A DNA stretch of 64,000 nucleotides from positions 89,596,092-89,660,091 of the forward strand of contig RSEF01000002.1 of assembly GCA_003993805.1 (NCBI GenBank). The letters are read 5' to 3'. Each line of letters starts with the position of its first letter. Position 1 is the stretch's first letter. Source of the DNA: Himantopus leucocephalus (taxonomy: Eukaryota > Chordata > Aves > Charadriiformes > Recurvirostridae). Under the pieces are notes generated by a model. The model did not search any database. It was given only the letters and a program-made list of their open reading frames with translations, and was not told the origin of the DNA. Positions 13,585 through 26,618 of this stretch are shown piece by piece. The translations under genes and the position numbers were made by a program.

Positions 13585-13745
13585 GAAGCAAGTGGGGTAT
13601 GGAAAGTCCTCTTAGAGGTTTTCAAGATTCGTCTGAACAAAGCCATGGCTGGCCTGACCCTGCATTGGCAGTAGCCTTGCTGAAAGTCAGAAATGGGACC
13701 GGCTGCTTCCAACAGTTTCTTCTAACCATACGATATCTGTGATTC
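13585..13745 (+). mobile_element. Old CR1 LINE 3' fragment
   Basis: Short decayed sense CR1: 'AGAGGTTTTCAAGATTCGTC', 'TGAACAAAGCCATGGCTGGC' and 'GGGACCGGCTGCTTCCAACA' follow CR1 3' order, ending TCTGTGATTC, a remnant of the octamer tail. Confidence 0.75.
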
Positions 13746-15394
13746 AAAGAAATATGCCTGAGCACTGTCAGCTGCTGCTGACATTGGCGCTCTCTGGGAA
13801 AAGAGGAATGAACAGCAGCAGTGATTGGAAGGAGCCCAAAGGTGGGAATGGGACATCCAGTGCTTCAGATATCTCTCCATATTTTTTTAATTGTCCCACT
13901 ATGGCTCAGATTTCCTGTCTTACTAAATCAGAGAGGAAAATTCATGCAATTAAGAAGTGCTTAACTTAACCAAATTACCAAATCTGACAGAAACAAAGTA
14001 ATTCTCCCTTGGAGAACTAAGCCACCTATAGTCCATTGCCCAGCTGTTCATGCTTTGGTTAAAGGAAAAAATGTGTTTTGGTGATGCTGAATAGCAAACT
14101 AGTCTTTAACTTCTTGTGTTCCAGCGTACTATTGCATAATAAAACCCACAGCAAATATAATTTGAACTATAGCGTACCTTGGATTGTATTTTCAATAGGG
14201 TCTTTTTGGAAAACTTGATAACACACAATATATACACCAGGGTGACTTTTACACAAATAAAGTGATGTTTAAAAACATGTTCAACTCTTCTGTTCTGATG
14301 GAGACTAGCACTTGTTTACCTAAATTTACCTTAGCTGCTGCTGAAAAGCAGAGACTGCAGCCATTCAGGGATGCTTAATACTCCAGACAACCAGCAGAGC
14401 ATAACTGCTGACAGCATTGCCACTTTTAGAACAACCTTTATAAAAAGGCATGCCTGTTAATACTTTCAGCACTCCATGTACCCAATGAAATGCAAATGCT
14501 CTGGTTTCTGGTCTCCTCTGCCTGTCAGCCATGACCTTTAAAGGTGAAATTTAAATCAACAAAGTTTTTCTATAAAATTATCAATATTATCTTACATTAT
14601 CCTAAAAGACCAAGAACTTTTACTTCTCCTAACTTACAGAAGTGTAGCTTGTGACATAGAAACATCACAAGTGCTGATGCAGAAAAGAACAAACATTTAA
14701 AGTGGGATCCAAAGCCTACTGAAGTCAACAGAAGTATCTAGAAATATTTTTACTTGTGTGCCTAATTTGCATACAACTGACCTTTTATTTTCTGGCAAAT
14801 TTTATATCTGTAAATGTAGACCACACAATTTAGCTAGTCATGGGTACAGCTATATATAGCCTGTAGGTACTGGAGATACTTACACCTGAAAATAGTTCTA
14901 CAGTGACTTTTCATAAGCACCTTTGAACGTTAATCTATATATGACTTAACAAAGGGCAAACAGAACAATTTAAAGACATGATTAGGTCTGGGAGAACTGA
15001 GCTTCTTTTTCCCCATTTTATCCGTTGATGTCTCTGTCCAGTGAATTTGTCAAGGCATGGGCACTAGGAGCTCAGTTGATAATCTCTGCCAACATTTATT
15101 TTTCAATAAAAAAGATTTCCCAATAATCTAAATTTGTGTGTAAAGCCCATCACATTTTCCTACATGCCTCACCATCAGAACAGTACACATATTAACTCCT
15201 TACTTTATACATAATTTTACTGCATCTTAGTACTGAAAGTGATGATATAAGAGCAAGTATAGCTCTGTATTGCCCACAATTTTCTGCTTTAAAGGATGAA
15301 ATGTCTCAGGCATTTTCTTGGCATTGCTTCTGAATTCAATATTCTCCTCTTAATAGCTTATCTTCTTATTCATTGTATTTTGCAAAATTTGAAG
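13746..15394. other. Gene desert: no gene; one octamer motif
   Basis: Unique AT-rich DNA. An exact POU octamer ATGCAAAT lies at 14490-14497 in a repeat-free stretch, which could be part of an enhancer but is expected by chance in a window this large. Confidence 0.5.
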
Positions 15395-15610
15395 TATCTT
15401 TAAAGGTGAAAAGAGATATGATTACTGTCTATAAATACATCAACAGAAGCGTGAACTCTGGGAGGAAAAAAAAAACTATTCAAGCTAAAGCACATCTTTT
15501 GGCACATGAACAAATGGTTCTCTGTTGATGAATAAAGGTATGCTTGAATCTAGAGGTTTAATTCTACTTGAGGAGTGAATTCTGGAACAGCTTTTTGAGT
15601 GACACAAGGA
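15395..15610 (+). mobile_element. Ancient CR1-type LINE fragment
   Basis: The text 'GATATGATTACTGTCTATAA', 'ATACATCAACAGAAGCGTGA', 'TTTTGGCACATGAACAAATG' and 'AGGAGTGAATTCTGGAACAG' follows the order of older amniote CR1 subfamilies. It is strongly diverged, so borders are approximate. Confidence 0.65.
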
Positions 15611-17402
15611 AAAAGCACATAATTGGTGTTAAAACTTGAGTTTCTATCAGTGTGTGAAAGAGATCAGGTAGTGTGGCTGTCTGCAGCAGCAGGAAACTGG
15701 TCTCAGTGAGCCAAGTGGCTCCTTTCTAGTGTGTGTTCCTGTGCATTTTGACAATAAAATTAGGCAAGAATACTTCAACCACTGGAGTACTAGCACAGCA
15801 AAATTTTGAAAGCTCTTCATAATGGATAACATTTATATTACTTTTTAACCCAGTCAAAACTGCTTTAACACACAGAATTTCATCTCTCAGTAAAAATACT
15901 ATCTTCACCCCAACTGACATTAAACAACACTTGTAGAACCAAGACAGAAATTATTTTTCCTTAGTGTAAATCTGTTTAGATGATGTGTATGAAAGAAACA
16001 TACATACATCACTGAAGACAAGCATTTTAGAGGAGAAAAAATTATTCATTTGATTTCAACATTTTGTGGTAAACATCTTCCCTAAATGCAAAAAGAATTG
16101 GCTCCAGTTACCAGGTGGTGTTGAGTTACGGACATGCCATTGCAAACCATGTGGGGAACAACCTGGGGTAGACCTTCAAATCAAATTTGCTTCTGAGCCT
16201 TGTGTTTCAACAGCATGCTGATTTCTCTTGATTCATCTGACTAATTTAATTTTAGGCGAGTCCTTCTCTCCGGTGAGAATCTCATACTATCTTTATCTGG
16301 GAATTTTAAGGGAAAAAATCTGGCTGATGGTTTTTATCTTTTTTGCCTTTAAAACTCTGACTTAATTTCCTACTTCCTCTTCAGGCCGTGCCTGGGAACT
16401 TGCAGAACATAGGACCTTTTCCTTTCAGTTGCATGGATCACCTCTGGTTGCTTTAACTATTTAAGGTCTCTTTATTTTTGATATTCTGCTGTTTGATATG
16501 AGAAATTCTGTAAGATGATCTACACAAAGTTTACTCATTGCTCATGGGGTACAACTTTTTGGAAGCATGTATTAAAAAAGGAGGCTGCAGTATGACCAAG
16601 ATAGAAATACCTACACAATACTGTTGTTTACAGCTGCAGTTTCCTACACAGGATGTTAGAATTTGGCAGTGCTCTGATCACTACTAAATACTGTAATCTT
16701 GCAAGTCATTCTGTTAATTCACAACCCCGGAGCTCCTGTCAAAGCCTTTCTATGCTATTAGACTTTGTACCGCTGGGTGCAATAAACAAATCAAAGAGAA
16801 GTTGTACATTTGATCTGTGAGGTATTTTAAGTCAATACAAACCTCCAAGTAGAGGAGTTAATTCAACACTTGTAAACAGTCAATCAGACAGGACTTCATT
16901 AGCAGAGGTCAGGGTAAGAACCGCTACATGATTTCCAGGATGCTCTTCCTTTCATTCTCTTTGCAAGAAAGAGAATGACATTGATGGGAAGAAAGAATAA
17001 GTGATTTCAAGAGAAGTTGACTCAGAATGAGGAGTCTTGAGAGAACATCTGAGATGCTCTTTGAAAGCTCATGGTTACTGGAAATGGTTGACTTGACTGT
17101 CCAACGTTTTCTGTCTGAAAACTAAAACATCTTTTTGCTCATGGACTTTGCAATATTGATGAATCTTAATACATTGCCTTTGTCTATTATGCTAGAGAAC
17201 ACACTGGCTTTACTTAAATATCTGATTGCTTCCACCTGTTGCCCTCCACTGGACCAATTAATTAGCTGCTATGAACTTCACTACAAATGCTTACAGTTGG
17301 TTTCAAACTGCACTTAAGGAAGCAATATTATGTGGGTAGGAATTTGATGTCACGAGAGACTCTCCTTATTTAATCTTTTCTTGATTTGTTTTTCATGTCC
17401 TA
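15611..17402. other. Gene desert: no gene seen
   Basis: AT-rich DNA between two CR1 copies. Frames are up to 64 codons and random-looking. Confidence 0.6.
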
Positions 17403-18487
17403 GAATCACAGATTCATAGAATCATAGAATGACTACAGTTGGAAGGGACCTTAAAGATCAACTAGTTCAAACCCCCCTGCTATGGGCAGGGACACCTCCC
17501 ACTAGACCAGGTTGCTCAAAGCCCCATCCAACCTGACCTTGAACACTTTCAGGGATGGGGCATCCACAGCCTCCCAGGGCAACCTGGTCCAGTGCCTCAC
17601 CACCCTCACAGTAAAGAATTTCTTCCTAATACCTCATCTAAATCTACTCTCTTTCAGTTTAAAGCCATTATCCTTCATCCTATCACTACACTCCCTGACA
17701 AAGAGTCCTTCCCCATCTTTTCTATAGGCCCCCTTCAGGTTCTGGAAGGCTGCTATAAGGTTTCCCTGGAGTCTTCTCTTCTCCAGGCTGAACAACCCAA
17801 ACTCTCTCAGCCTGTCCTCACAGGAGAGGTGCTCCAACCCTCTGATCATCTTTGTGGCCCTCCTCTGGACTCGCTCCAACAGGTCCATCTCCTTCTTATG
17901 TTGGGGGCCCCAGAGCTGGACGCTGTACTCCAGGTGGGGTCTCACGAGAATGGAGGGGTGGAATTACCTCCCTCGACATGCTGACTGTGCTTCTCTTGAT
18001 ACAGCCCAGGATGCCGTTGGCTTTCTGGACTGCAAGCTCACATTGCCGGCTCACACTGAGCTTTTCATCAACCAATACCCCCAAGACCTTCTCCTTAGGG
18101 TTGCTCTCAATCCATTTGCCACTCAGCCTGTATTTGTGCATGGGATTGCCCCTACCCACGTGCAGGATCTTGCACTTGACCTTGTTGAACTTCATGAGTT
18201 TGGCATGGGCCCACCTCTCCAGCCTGTCCAGGTCCCTCCGGATGGCATCCCACTGTCCATGTCACCAACAAAGATGTTGAACAGCACCGGTCCCAGTATC
18301 AACCCCTGAGGAACACCACTCGTCACCAGTCACCACTTGGACATCAAGCTGTTGACTGCAACTCCCTGAGTTCAACCATCCAGCCAATTCCTTATCCACC
18401 GAGTGGACCATCCATCAAATCCATGTCTTTAATTTAGAGACCGGGATGTCATGTGGGACTGTGTCAAATGCTTTGCAAATGTCCAAT
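17403..18487 (-). mobile_element. CR1 LINE, 5'-truncated, 3' end intact (about 1.1 kb)
   Basis: This is the best preserved CR1 in the window. On the minus strand it ends in octamers related to ATTCTATG (plus strand 17403-17430), the hallmark of CR1 3' ends. Just before that lies the avian consensus reading GGTCCCTTCCAACTGTAGTC. It encodes the C-terminal part of CR1 ORF2 (reverse transcriptase): residues such as KFNKVKCKILHVGRGNPMHK and LGVLVDEKLSVSRQCE in one frame (17896-18195), and MRPHLEYSVQLWGPQHKKEM and RVQRRATKMIRGLEHL in another (17634-17945). The frame change near 17900-17945 marks an indel, so the element cannot make a protein. The 5' end near 18487 stops in the KAFDTVPHD region, the usual 5' truncation. 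Confidence 0.95.
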
Positions 18488-19745
18488 TAGCTGAAAGTTA
18501 GTTAGCATGTTCACTTATAAGGACATTAGGGCGTAATAAGACTTTTTCCTGTGTGCGTCTAAGAGCTACTGGCAGTTGTACCACAGTAAATTTTACAATG
18601 ACTAGAGTTTAATACCCGAGGCAGTATCTGTAGGCCATTAATCTGATGAGGAAAGCATATATTTCTTGGTTATTTGAGAATATTGGAGAAGTAACCCTTT
18701 ATTGGCATGCAGCACTTCTGAAAGAGCAAAAAGAAGTACAGTATAGCATAACAAATTGACCGATTTGATATCCAGCTTCCTGGTACCTGAGTAACTAGGT
18801 TCCGAGTTCTCAATTTCAGTTCATGTGGGAACTTGGCCACTATTGGTCCGCTATTCCATTATTATGGAATTAATGTCTTAACTACAGTTGCTCTGGGTTG
18901 TGTTTCTTCCAAAGGGACACAAGTGGTTTCTTTCTTCAGGCTGCTATGCAGAAGGCTCTGTGGCACCCACTGGAGCAGCAATTCCTGGGAGCAGCTGTGC
19001 TTGGGAGATAAATGTTTCCAGACCAGTGAGACAAAGGAGGAGGCAGGGTAGGAAAGACCTACCCAGCTGGGAGCCTCCTACAGAACCAAGGGCCTCCAGG
19101 CTTTTGAGGAGAAAGAAGCACACATATCACCCCAAGGTGGCAGAAGAGAGGTGGGGTGAGTATTTGTACTATTCAGTATAGTCTCTGAACTGGCCTGAGA
19201 GAAGATCTGACAGAAAAAGCCATTGGGATTTAAAGCTCCATTTGGAGATAGGTGCTCGCTGTAGGGAACAAGACAGGCTGTACAGCCCAGCCCAAGCATT
19301 CAACATGACCTAAGATCCCACCACAGTGCCTATGAAGAAATACAGCCTGCATGACTGTGGCCTTCTCTGCACCATGAGACAGTGTTCATGTGATAAGCCT
19401 GCAAGCAAGTTCCCAGAAACACAATAATGTTGCTGCTCACATTTTCACCCGTCTTTCCTCATTCAAAGAACCTGACCAAGATTCCCTAATGCATATGGGA
19501 GTTCAACTCCATACAGGTAAGCACTATTAGCACCCACAGCTTCCTTGTTCAGTGTATCTGGAATGTGTGTTTTCAAAGTAAACAAATGCGGTTGCAAAGC
19601 AATGACCATCCTTGTATCAGCGCTGAGTTAATTCATCTAGAGAAACAATGCCCCAGCCAGCCACACAGGCTATGGAGTAACAGCACAGCAGGCAACTTGC
19701 ATGCTTGTCTAAACCGTGTTGTCTAGGTGTGAGGGAAGTGCCATT

Positions 19746-19978
19746 CTTGTCTCCTACAGATGCAGTGCTCAGCCATCATTTCACTTACTGTGGTTAATTT
19801 ACTGAGAAAAATACAGTATTTTTTGTTGCTGTCAAAAATAGCTCTTGTTATTTTTTTGAGTNCTTGTCTCCTACAGATGCAGTGCTCAGCCATCATTTCA
19901 CTTACTCTGGTTAATTTACTGAGAAAAATACAGTATTTTTTGTTGATGTCAAAAATAGCTCTTGTTATTTTTTTGAGC
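19746..19978. repeat. 115-bp duplicated flank around a single N (position 19862)
   Basis: Positions 19746-19860 and 19863-19977 are the same apart from two substitutions (G/C in the CTTACTxTGG part, C/A in GTTGxTGTC). One N separates them. A chance open frame crosses the join and therefore reads the same peptide twice; it is not a real repeat protein. Confidence 0.93.
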
Positions 19979-20624
19979 GCTTAGACACCAGGACTGTTTC
20001 CCTGGTGATTTTGTAGTGTTACAGTGCATCACCGAACGAGACTGGTTTTGCCCCTTTTCCCCTGCTCTGAAATCCCTGCCCTTTTAGCTATTAAAAAGAA
20101 GGAAAGGACTAAGAGGCAAAGGAAAAATCCACTCAAAATTTGATTAATGGTATTTATTTTTGTCTCACACATAGCCAAGAACCAGTTGCACTCAGAGCAT
20201 ATTTAATGTCTGGCTGAGAAAGTGTTCATTTACGTTTATTCCATTTAGGTCATCCTTCATATCAGCAGTGCGCCTCTGTTGTGATTGAAATGCCAGGCTT
20301 TAATATAGCAGCACTAACATGCTGGATGTGGGGAGGGGAGAACAGGGTGCTTTGTCATATGGTCTCATTTTTATTTGTTTATGATTTCAATATTCATGAT
20401 GGGCTGACAAGTTTATGAGTTCAATTCTGGGGATGAAAAATATGAAAAGGGCTTATGGGAACATAGATCCTGAAAAGATTTCGCTTCCAGATTTTACAGA
20501 CACAACTTATATTCGTCAACACCCCCATACAAATGATCAACCTTTAAAGCCCTCAGGGATGGTTTCAAGCTGCACTCTATTGTAACAATATGACAGCCAG
20601 AGAGTCGTTAGTGAGCAGATAAAA

Positions 20625-21011
20625 GTGATGCAGTTAGTTAGATTTGAAGGTCTCAGGACTCAAAGGTATGAAATAAAAATCGTAAATGCTGCAGCTGGAG
20701 TTATCAAGACTAGAATTTGCCGTCATTCAGAAGTACAAGGTGAAAATGGGGAATGTGATAACATGATAAATGGAATCGATCATATCTGTGACAGTCTTTT
20801 GATCTTCAAAAGCCCAGTGGGTTTGAATTTTGCTGATAAAGCTTGCTATAATTATTTCATGTCATTCAAACACTATGCAGCACAAGTCAGGAGAAGGCTG
20901 CAGGTGATATTGTTATGGAAAACAAGGGTTTGTGAGCCTTCTGATCACCTCCGCATCCAAGATGACAGGAAAAAACAAGCTGCAGCTGATGGGATTTGCA
21001 CTGACAAGTAG
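20625..21011 (+). other. Unrecognised 128-codon open frame, probably not a gene
   Basis: Starts with two methionines and contains RFEGLRTQRYEIKIVNAAAG. No known family is apparent, there are no clear splice sites, and no repeat matches. At this AT content a chance frame of this length in 64 kb is not surprising. Confidence 0.15.
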
Positions 21012-21398
21012 GTTTTTACTGTTTCTCATGATCCTGGGATTTCTTGGGCTTTCAAGCAGCTTTTGGAAATAAGGCTTGTGTATCTTTTAGACACACCGCC
21101 TTTCAGAGAGATTTAATGTCTCCAGTTCAGTGAGGGAAATACAAATCCTCCAGTATTAAGTAAATCCTACTGCAAGTTTTTAAGTCCTATGTTGATTTGC
21201 TACAGTGATTTGACCTGTATCTTCTAATCTTTATTTGTTGAAGTATGACTTTAAACCAGTGGTTAGGATAAGCAGGAGCACATGAAAACAGTCCCTTCTC
21301 CATGAAAAGCTAAAGCGGAGATTTCTGTATGTCACATCTGTGATCACCAGACCTGCTCAGCAGCCCTCAGTCTGGTCTGCTTTACTTTTGGCCACAGC

Positions 21399-21447
21399 GG
21401 GGAGGGAGAGAGGGTCTGAGGGACTGAAGGAGGGAGGGAAGATGGGC
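21399..21447 (+). repeat. Purine-rich tract with G-quadruplex motif
   Basis: A mostly G/A stretch with four G runs (21399-21422) with loops of one, five and five bases, followed by further GGAGGGAGGG. It could fold as a quadruplex or triplex; it lies in DNA that is otherwise unannotated. Confidence 0.6.
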
Positions 21448-21913
21448 TGACCTGAGTAACCTAAGAGGGGCTGCCTGGAGCATCAGGATCCCAGCTCATG
21501 CAACATCACCCGGACCCCAGAAAGGGCTGTCTGAAATGGAATCAAACACAGTGACACAGAGGCTCCTCTGTCTCTCGGGCAAAAGGCACTGTGCTGGGAG
21601 ACCAGCAGCTCCCACTTTCCCCAGTGTTGCCTCTTGCCAGAGAGGGAGAAGCATCCTGCATATACAAAACTCTCATCAAAAAGGAAAGAGGGAGATCTGG
21701 AGTGTTAACTTGGAACCTCATCCCATAGGGTTGGGAGGACCTGGGGTAACTACAACTAAATACAGTGTAGTATGTCATTTCAAAGGTAGACTAAACTATC
21801 TAAAGAAAATTATTTCCAGCAGATGGTGGGGAATCCAAGTCAGAATGAGTGAATGCACATAACTGCTATATGCTAGCAGCAAAAGTATGAAGATACTCTG
21901 AATTCTAGCAGAA

Positions 21914-22137
21914 GGTAAGGAAAAAGTATAAAATCCAAAACCTGTATGTAAATTTCATTTTGCATATTTTTGATCCATTTATTTCTAACGGGAATTTTGA
22001 GAGACACAGATTCTCAAAATGCAGCNGGTAAGGAAAAAGTATAAAATCCAAAACCTGTATGTAAATTTCAGTCTGCATATTTTTGATCCATTTATTTCTA
22101 ATGGGAATTTTGAGAGACACAGATCCTCAAAATGCAG
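21914..22137. repeat. Duplicated flank (about 111 bp) around a single N (position 22026)
   Basis: The segment starting GGTAAGGAAAAAGTATAAAA and ending CTCAAAATGCAG occurs at 21914-22024 and again from 22027, with a few substitutions. It is directly followed by the next duplicated join at 22139. Confidence 0.93.
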
Positions 22138-22138
22138 A

Positions 22139-22217
22139 GCTTCTGTGAGTTAGAGACCTACCAGAAGTACTGTCTCANGCTTCTGTGAGTTAGAGACCTA
22201 CCAGAAGTACTGTCTCA
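22139..22217. repeat. 39-bp duplicated flank around a single N (position 22178)
   Basis: The 39 bases from GCTTCTGTGAGTTAGAGACC to CTGTCTCA appear twice without change, separated by N. Confidence 0.93.
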
Positions 22218-23066
22218 AGGAGTTTTATCATCACTCTACAACAAAGAAAAATTAACTTACATTTTTCCAGTAAATGATAACACATCTTTTCTGTGACTAA
22301 TACAGAGAGGGAATAAAGAGCAAACACAGCAGCACCACTATTGTTTATTCCCAGCAGCAGCAGTAGCCTGTTCTTTTGGATGCAAACAAGAACAGTGATC
22401 CTTAAAGGGCTGATTAAACAAACCCTTACTATCTGGGGAATCTCTGGAAAACACGGATTTGGGAAATAGCAATTCATATGGAAAAAAAAAGAATATTTCT
22501 TCCTATGTTCATCTTAAAACATGCTGCTATAGATTTGACAGGCTCTGCTGCCATGGTGGTCACTGTTTTTGGCAAAGGTATAGAAGACAGAATGGCTCTG
22601 GCAGAAAAATTGGTGTGTGGAATAATTGTCTGCACCTATTAAAGGAGTCTGTTCTTCTGACTAATTAGCATTCACTGAAGTAAAAAAATAACATACATGC
22701 AAAAATTATCTAGGTACATTCATTAATCATAGGAGCAGACTACAGAGGACTTCCTTGGATAATGCACGGGGTAACATTAAAAGATGTGCAGAGGTTCATC
22801 AAGGCCAGTCAGGTTTGTGGTAACTGGAAGTCCAGTCATGACAGTCACCACAGCACTTGGCCTATAAGGAATCTGTGCGATTATGAACGTGTGCCCCTGT
22901 GCGTGTCACATGGAAAACAAGTGTCATTTGCTTCGGAAAATGGCACAGACTTCACAAGGATAGTGACTAAAAGGGATTTTTTTTAAGAGAAAGGTAAATT
23001 CATGTTGGAAGATTATTGAAAGAAATAATGTTTTAAGTAGGACAAGTGTGAAAAACTAAAAAAGGG

Positions 23067-23076
23067 NNNNNNNNNN
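23067..23076. other. Assembly gap of 10 N before a TA repeat
   Basis: Ten N followed at once by TATATATA to about 23092. The gap probably hides the rest of a TA microsatellite. Confidence 0.95.
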
Positions 23077-23092
23077 TATATATATATATATA
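23077..23092 (+). repeat. TA dinucleotide repeat next to a gap
   Basis: TATATATATATATATA right after the 10-N gap; the true length is unknown. Confidence 0.85.
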
Positions 23093-24518
23093 AAAATACA
23101 TACATTCCACAAATAATATATTAAATACTTACATATATCTTGGTCTTTGATTTGAATCCGAGTTTTCCTGTGACATAGATATGTGGGAAATATGTTTATT
23201 CAGGGATTTTTTAACAGATGCAATATTCATCAGCTTTATTTTCTTAAACATGTAAAACAAGCTTTTGCTGCAATTAATCTGTAATGATTTCAGATCAAAG
23301 GTCCTGAAAGAAGACTTTTTAATGTGGTGCTCCAAAACTTGTAATATCACCAGGAGCCACCAGAGGACACTGTTAGAGAAAATGGCTAAGAAGAAACCTT
23401 TTTATCAATAGTTCCTTTTAATAGATTTCGTGTATCAGTAGAAAAGTCTGTGTCTGCCTGACTGTCTTACTGGGAATTATTTTCAAAGATTTTGCCTAAT
23501 AATTATCTATCCACAAACAAAGCATTTGAAACATCAAACATAAGAAAAAAAAAAGGTGACTGCATTTTTCTGTTCCTAGTGCCTTGGGGTAGAGCAGTGA
23601 AGGGCTTGTCCAAGCTTCAGCAAGTTGCACTGAGCTATGGCAGCTGTTTCACAGATTTTTCACTCAAATTCCAGGTCAGCATAAGTCCATTCAAACATAA
23701 AAAGGAAGATATAAAACTTCTCTGTCCACTGAGAATAAACAAGCAGCTCTCGAGACAACGATGAGAGAGAACAAGCTGAGGCAAGGCAAGAGGATCCCTT
23801 AGGAAGGAATAACTGCAGGATAAAGCATAGCTGAGTGAACGAACTGTGCACAAGAAGATGGAAAACTGGAATAACAACCCAAACTGTTGGCCAAAAGTCC
23901 CAAGTCTGTGTCTGATGCCAAATGTCTGAATCTTCTGAGAGTCCCCAGTACAGAATCCCAGCCAATACAACCATCGCCTGTTTGGACTTGATGGCAAATT
24001 CCCATCTGTTTTATTAAGCCACTCTTATTTGATCTTTAGCCACATGCATCTCTGCAGTTTACTACCACTGGAAGACTTTCTATCTTGCCAATGCCAATGA
24101 ATGTTGGCTGCCAGGGCTGACAACTGGGAATTGTACAGACATAAACACATTCAGAAACCCATCAGAAGGGGCAAAACTGTTTGTAGTTTGACATTTATCC
24201 TAACAATACCTGAGTGAGAACAATACAATGTTTACAGTAACATTACGTTAGTATTTCAGTGATTGGATAGTGGAACGGAGCGAGTTAAAAAATGAGATAC
24301 CTATAACATATCTGAAAGACTGCAGAATCCACACCTCACAATCGATCAGGCAGCCAGAACTGGAAAATTAGAATGTGCCTTGTAATAACTCAGTAGACTA
24401 AAATGCACAGAATCAACAAGAATTTTAAATTACTTAATTTTTTTACTGTACTGGTCATTTATTTACATTTTTTGCTTTTTATATATGTTCTATTTTATAT
24501 TATGTGAATACAGTCTAT

Positions 24519-24559
24519 TTATACTTCGGTTGTTTGAANTTATACTTGGGTTGTTTGAA
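24519..24559. repeat. 20-bp duplicated flank around a single N (position 24539)
   Basis: TTATACTTCGGTTGTTTGAA before the N is repeated after it with one C/G change. Confidence 0.88.
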
Positions 24560-24856
24560 GAATATTTGAAGAACAGATAAGTGAAATAGTTGTATGCTAA
24601 TTCTCTTGCCATCTATAGAAGCACCCCAAATCAACTACTGTTTTGAGGTGATCTCAGTAATGAGCTTACAGTGAAGCTCTGTAAGAATGGCACGTTTTTA
24701 AATGAGACAAAGCGAAAAAAAGGAAAGTAGGTTTTGTCTTATATCTAAGAATGTAGAACACAACTTTATAAACAGAGAAGGTAAGTAAAAGGTGACAAAA
24801 ACCCCTAAATGATAAAAATGGGCAAACCAGAAGTTTTAAAATCTCATAAACCACTT

Positions 24857-24890
24857 CCCCCCACCCCCCCACCCCACCCCCACCCCTCCC
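24857..24890 (-). repeat. C-rich tract (G-quadruplex motif on the minus strand)
   Basis: Six runs of three to seven C separated by single A or T bases, ending CCCGGGG. On the minus strand this fits a G-quadruplex motif with one-base loops, the most stable type. No gene is close. Confidence 0.75.
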
Positions 24891-26556
24891 GGGGTTTATT
24901 TTAGTCTTGCTTTCAGTTTGATCAAGAAATTTCTGTACTGCATGAAACTCTGCACAATCCTCTTTGGGTTTTCACTCTGTCCTCTCAGGTGCGGGTTTCC
25001 TCTGCTCCCTGTTCCTCCCAGTAGTCTCTTCCTGTGAACCGCAGGCTCCAGTTCTTTGCCTCTGTCCCCAAGTCTGTGGGCTCTAAGACCCCCCCAGGAA
25101 CAATCTCAGCTACTCCCAAGAGAAAGGATCATCTGCCCTGGTGGGTCTGGTCCACATATTTTCTTTTTGAAGGAACATAGCACACAAACTGAACACAAAC
25201 CAAATGAATGGACGCTCTCCATTGCACCCTGTAATCCTTTGGATATAATTTGCATCATGGTCCAATATAAACAACCCCCGTAGTTCACTATTCTTCATGT
25301 AGACAAAGAGCTCTTTAAAAAAAAATGCTATGTCTTCTGCCTTATAGCAAAACCATATAGGAAAAATTCTTAGAGCTTAGAATGTAATAATTGTTCATTG
25401 AGATGGATGATTTGTCTGAAATGAACATTTTACCCTTACTCTCCTCTGTCAATAACCTATACAATAAACTGGCTGAGTTGTATTGCCTTATTTTCATCTT
25501 ATGCATCTGATTTTTTTTTTGTATTTCTGACTTGGAATATTATCTTTTGAAAAGACTGCACCCCTGAAAGCAAAGAAAACACATGCAACAAAGCTTAAAA
25601 CAAGAGTCAAACCCATTTAGTATATTTAAGTAATCCGTTCTTGAATCAAAGATGCTCTAAACACACTGCTAGTCCTTCTGAATAGTATTGCTATACATGG
25701 TCTTTGAGAGACCTGAAAGAAAGAGTTTGGTAGGACCTAGAGATAGAGCAACTTGAAGGGAATCAGTTGTTTTGCCAGCAGCGTATTACTGCCTTGAAAT
25801 TTGTTTTCATTAAACACTAGAACAACTGCAGAAATTTTGCACAATATTGTCTTTAAGAACGGAATTGTTTGGAAAGGGAGATGAAGTTGGCCAGGCAGTG
25901 GGGAGGAGGAGTCCACTCCCGCAGCTGTGAAACTGTCTCAGATGCCTTTCCCCTCCCCACAATTTTTATTAAAGTAATTTCAACCTTAACAAAGGTTCAT
26001 TTCATCAAATTTGGTTTTGACAGGCTCTTAGTAATAGCACTAACAAGTACACTGAAGTGCACCAATTGCAATGAAGGCCTCACTGATTCCAGCACATCCA
26101 AGTTATTCCAAGGAATTGCGAGCAAACGCTCATTCTCATTGGCACACCATACAGCATCTCCCAGCAGAGCCATGACCCTCCAGCTTGACAGCAACATTTT
26201 TGGATTAGGGAAGAACCACTGAGGGTTGCACCTTGGAAGAGGATTTCTGTTCTCCATGCTGCCATGGTTTCCACTGCTGCCTGTAATCTCCCCCATTGCA
26301 GGCCTCAGTCAGGCATCGTGTACAGCAGGATACACGAGTGGTGGGAAGATATGCAAGGTGCGTTGAGGGGTAGTGGAAGGGATTGGGGGGTGGGAGCGGG
26401 GGCAGTTCTGAGTACAGGATCCATTATAGACAATAGCCTGGGGGACCTGGAACAACAGACAGGGTTGCAAGACAAGAAGGATAGATAAGGTTGGAAAAAG
26501 AGGACTCATATGAAAGCAACTTACCAGGGAGAAGCAGGAGCACTGTAATAACACAG

Positions 26557-26561
26557 GAAAN

Positions 26562-26599
<38 letters not shown>

Positions 26600-26618
26600 A
26601 AAAAAAAAAAAAAAGAAA
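26557..26618. repeat. Long A run at a single-N join (position 26561)
   Basis: After the N come 37 A, one C, then 15 A. A homopolymer of this size probably broke the assembly. It is not linked to a recognisable retrotransposed gene. Confidence 0.85.

Noticed and set aside
17592..18309. Overlapping plus-strand open frames of 130-151 codons
   Set aside because: They are antisense shadows of the CR1 reverse transcriptase encoded on the minus strand.
19760..19984. A 74-codon frame that encodes the same peptide twice
   Set aside because: The internal repeat comes from the duplicated contig end at the single N (19862), not from a repeat protein.
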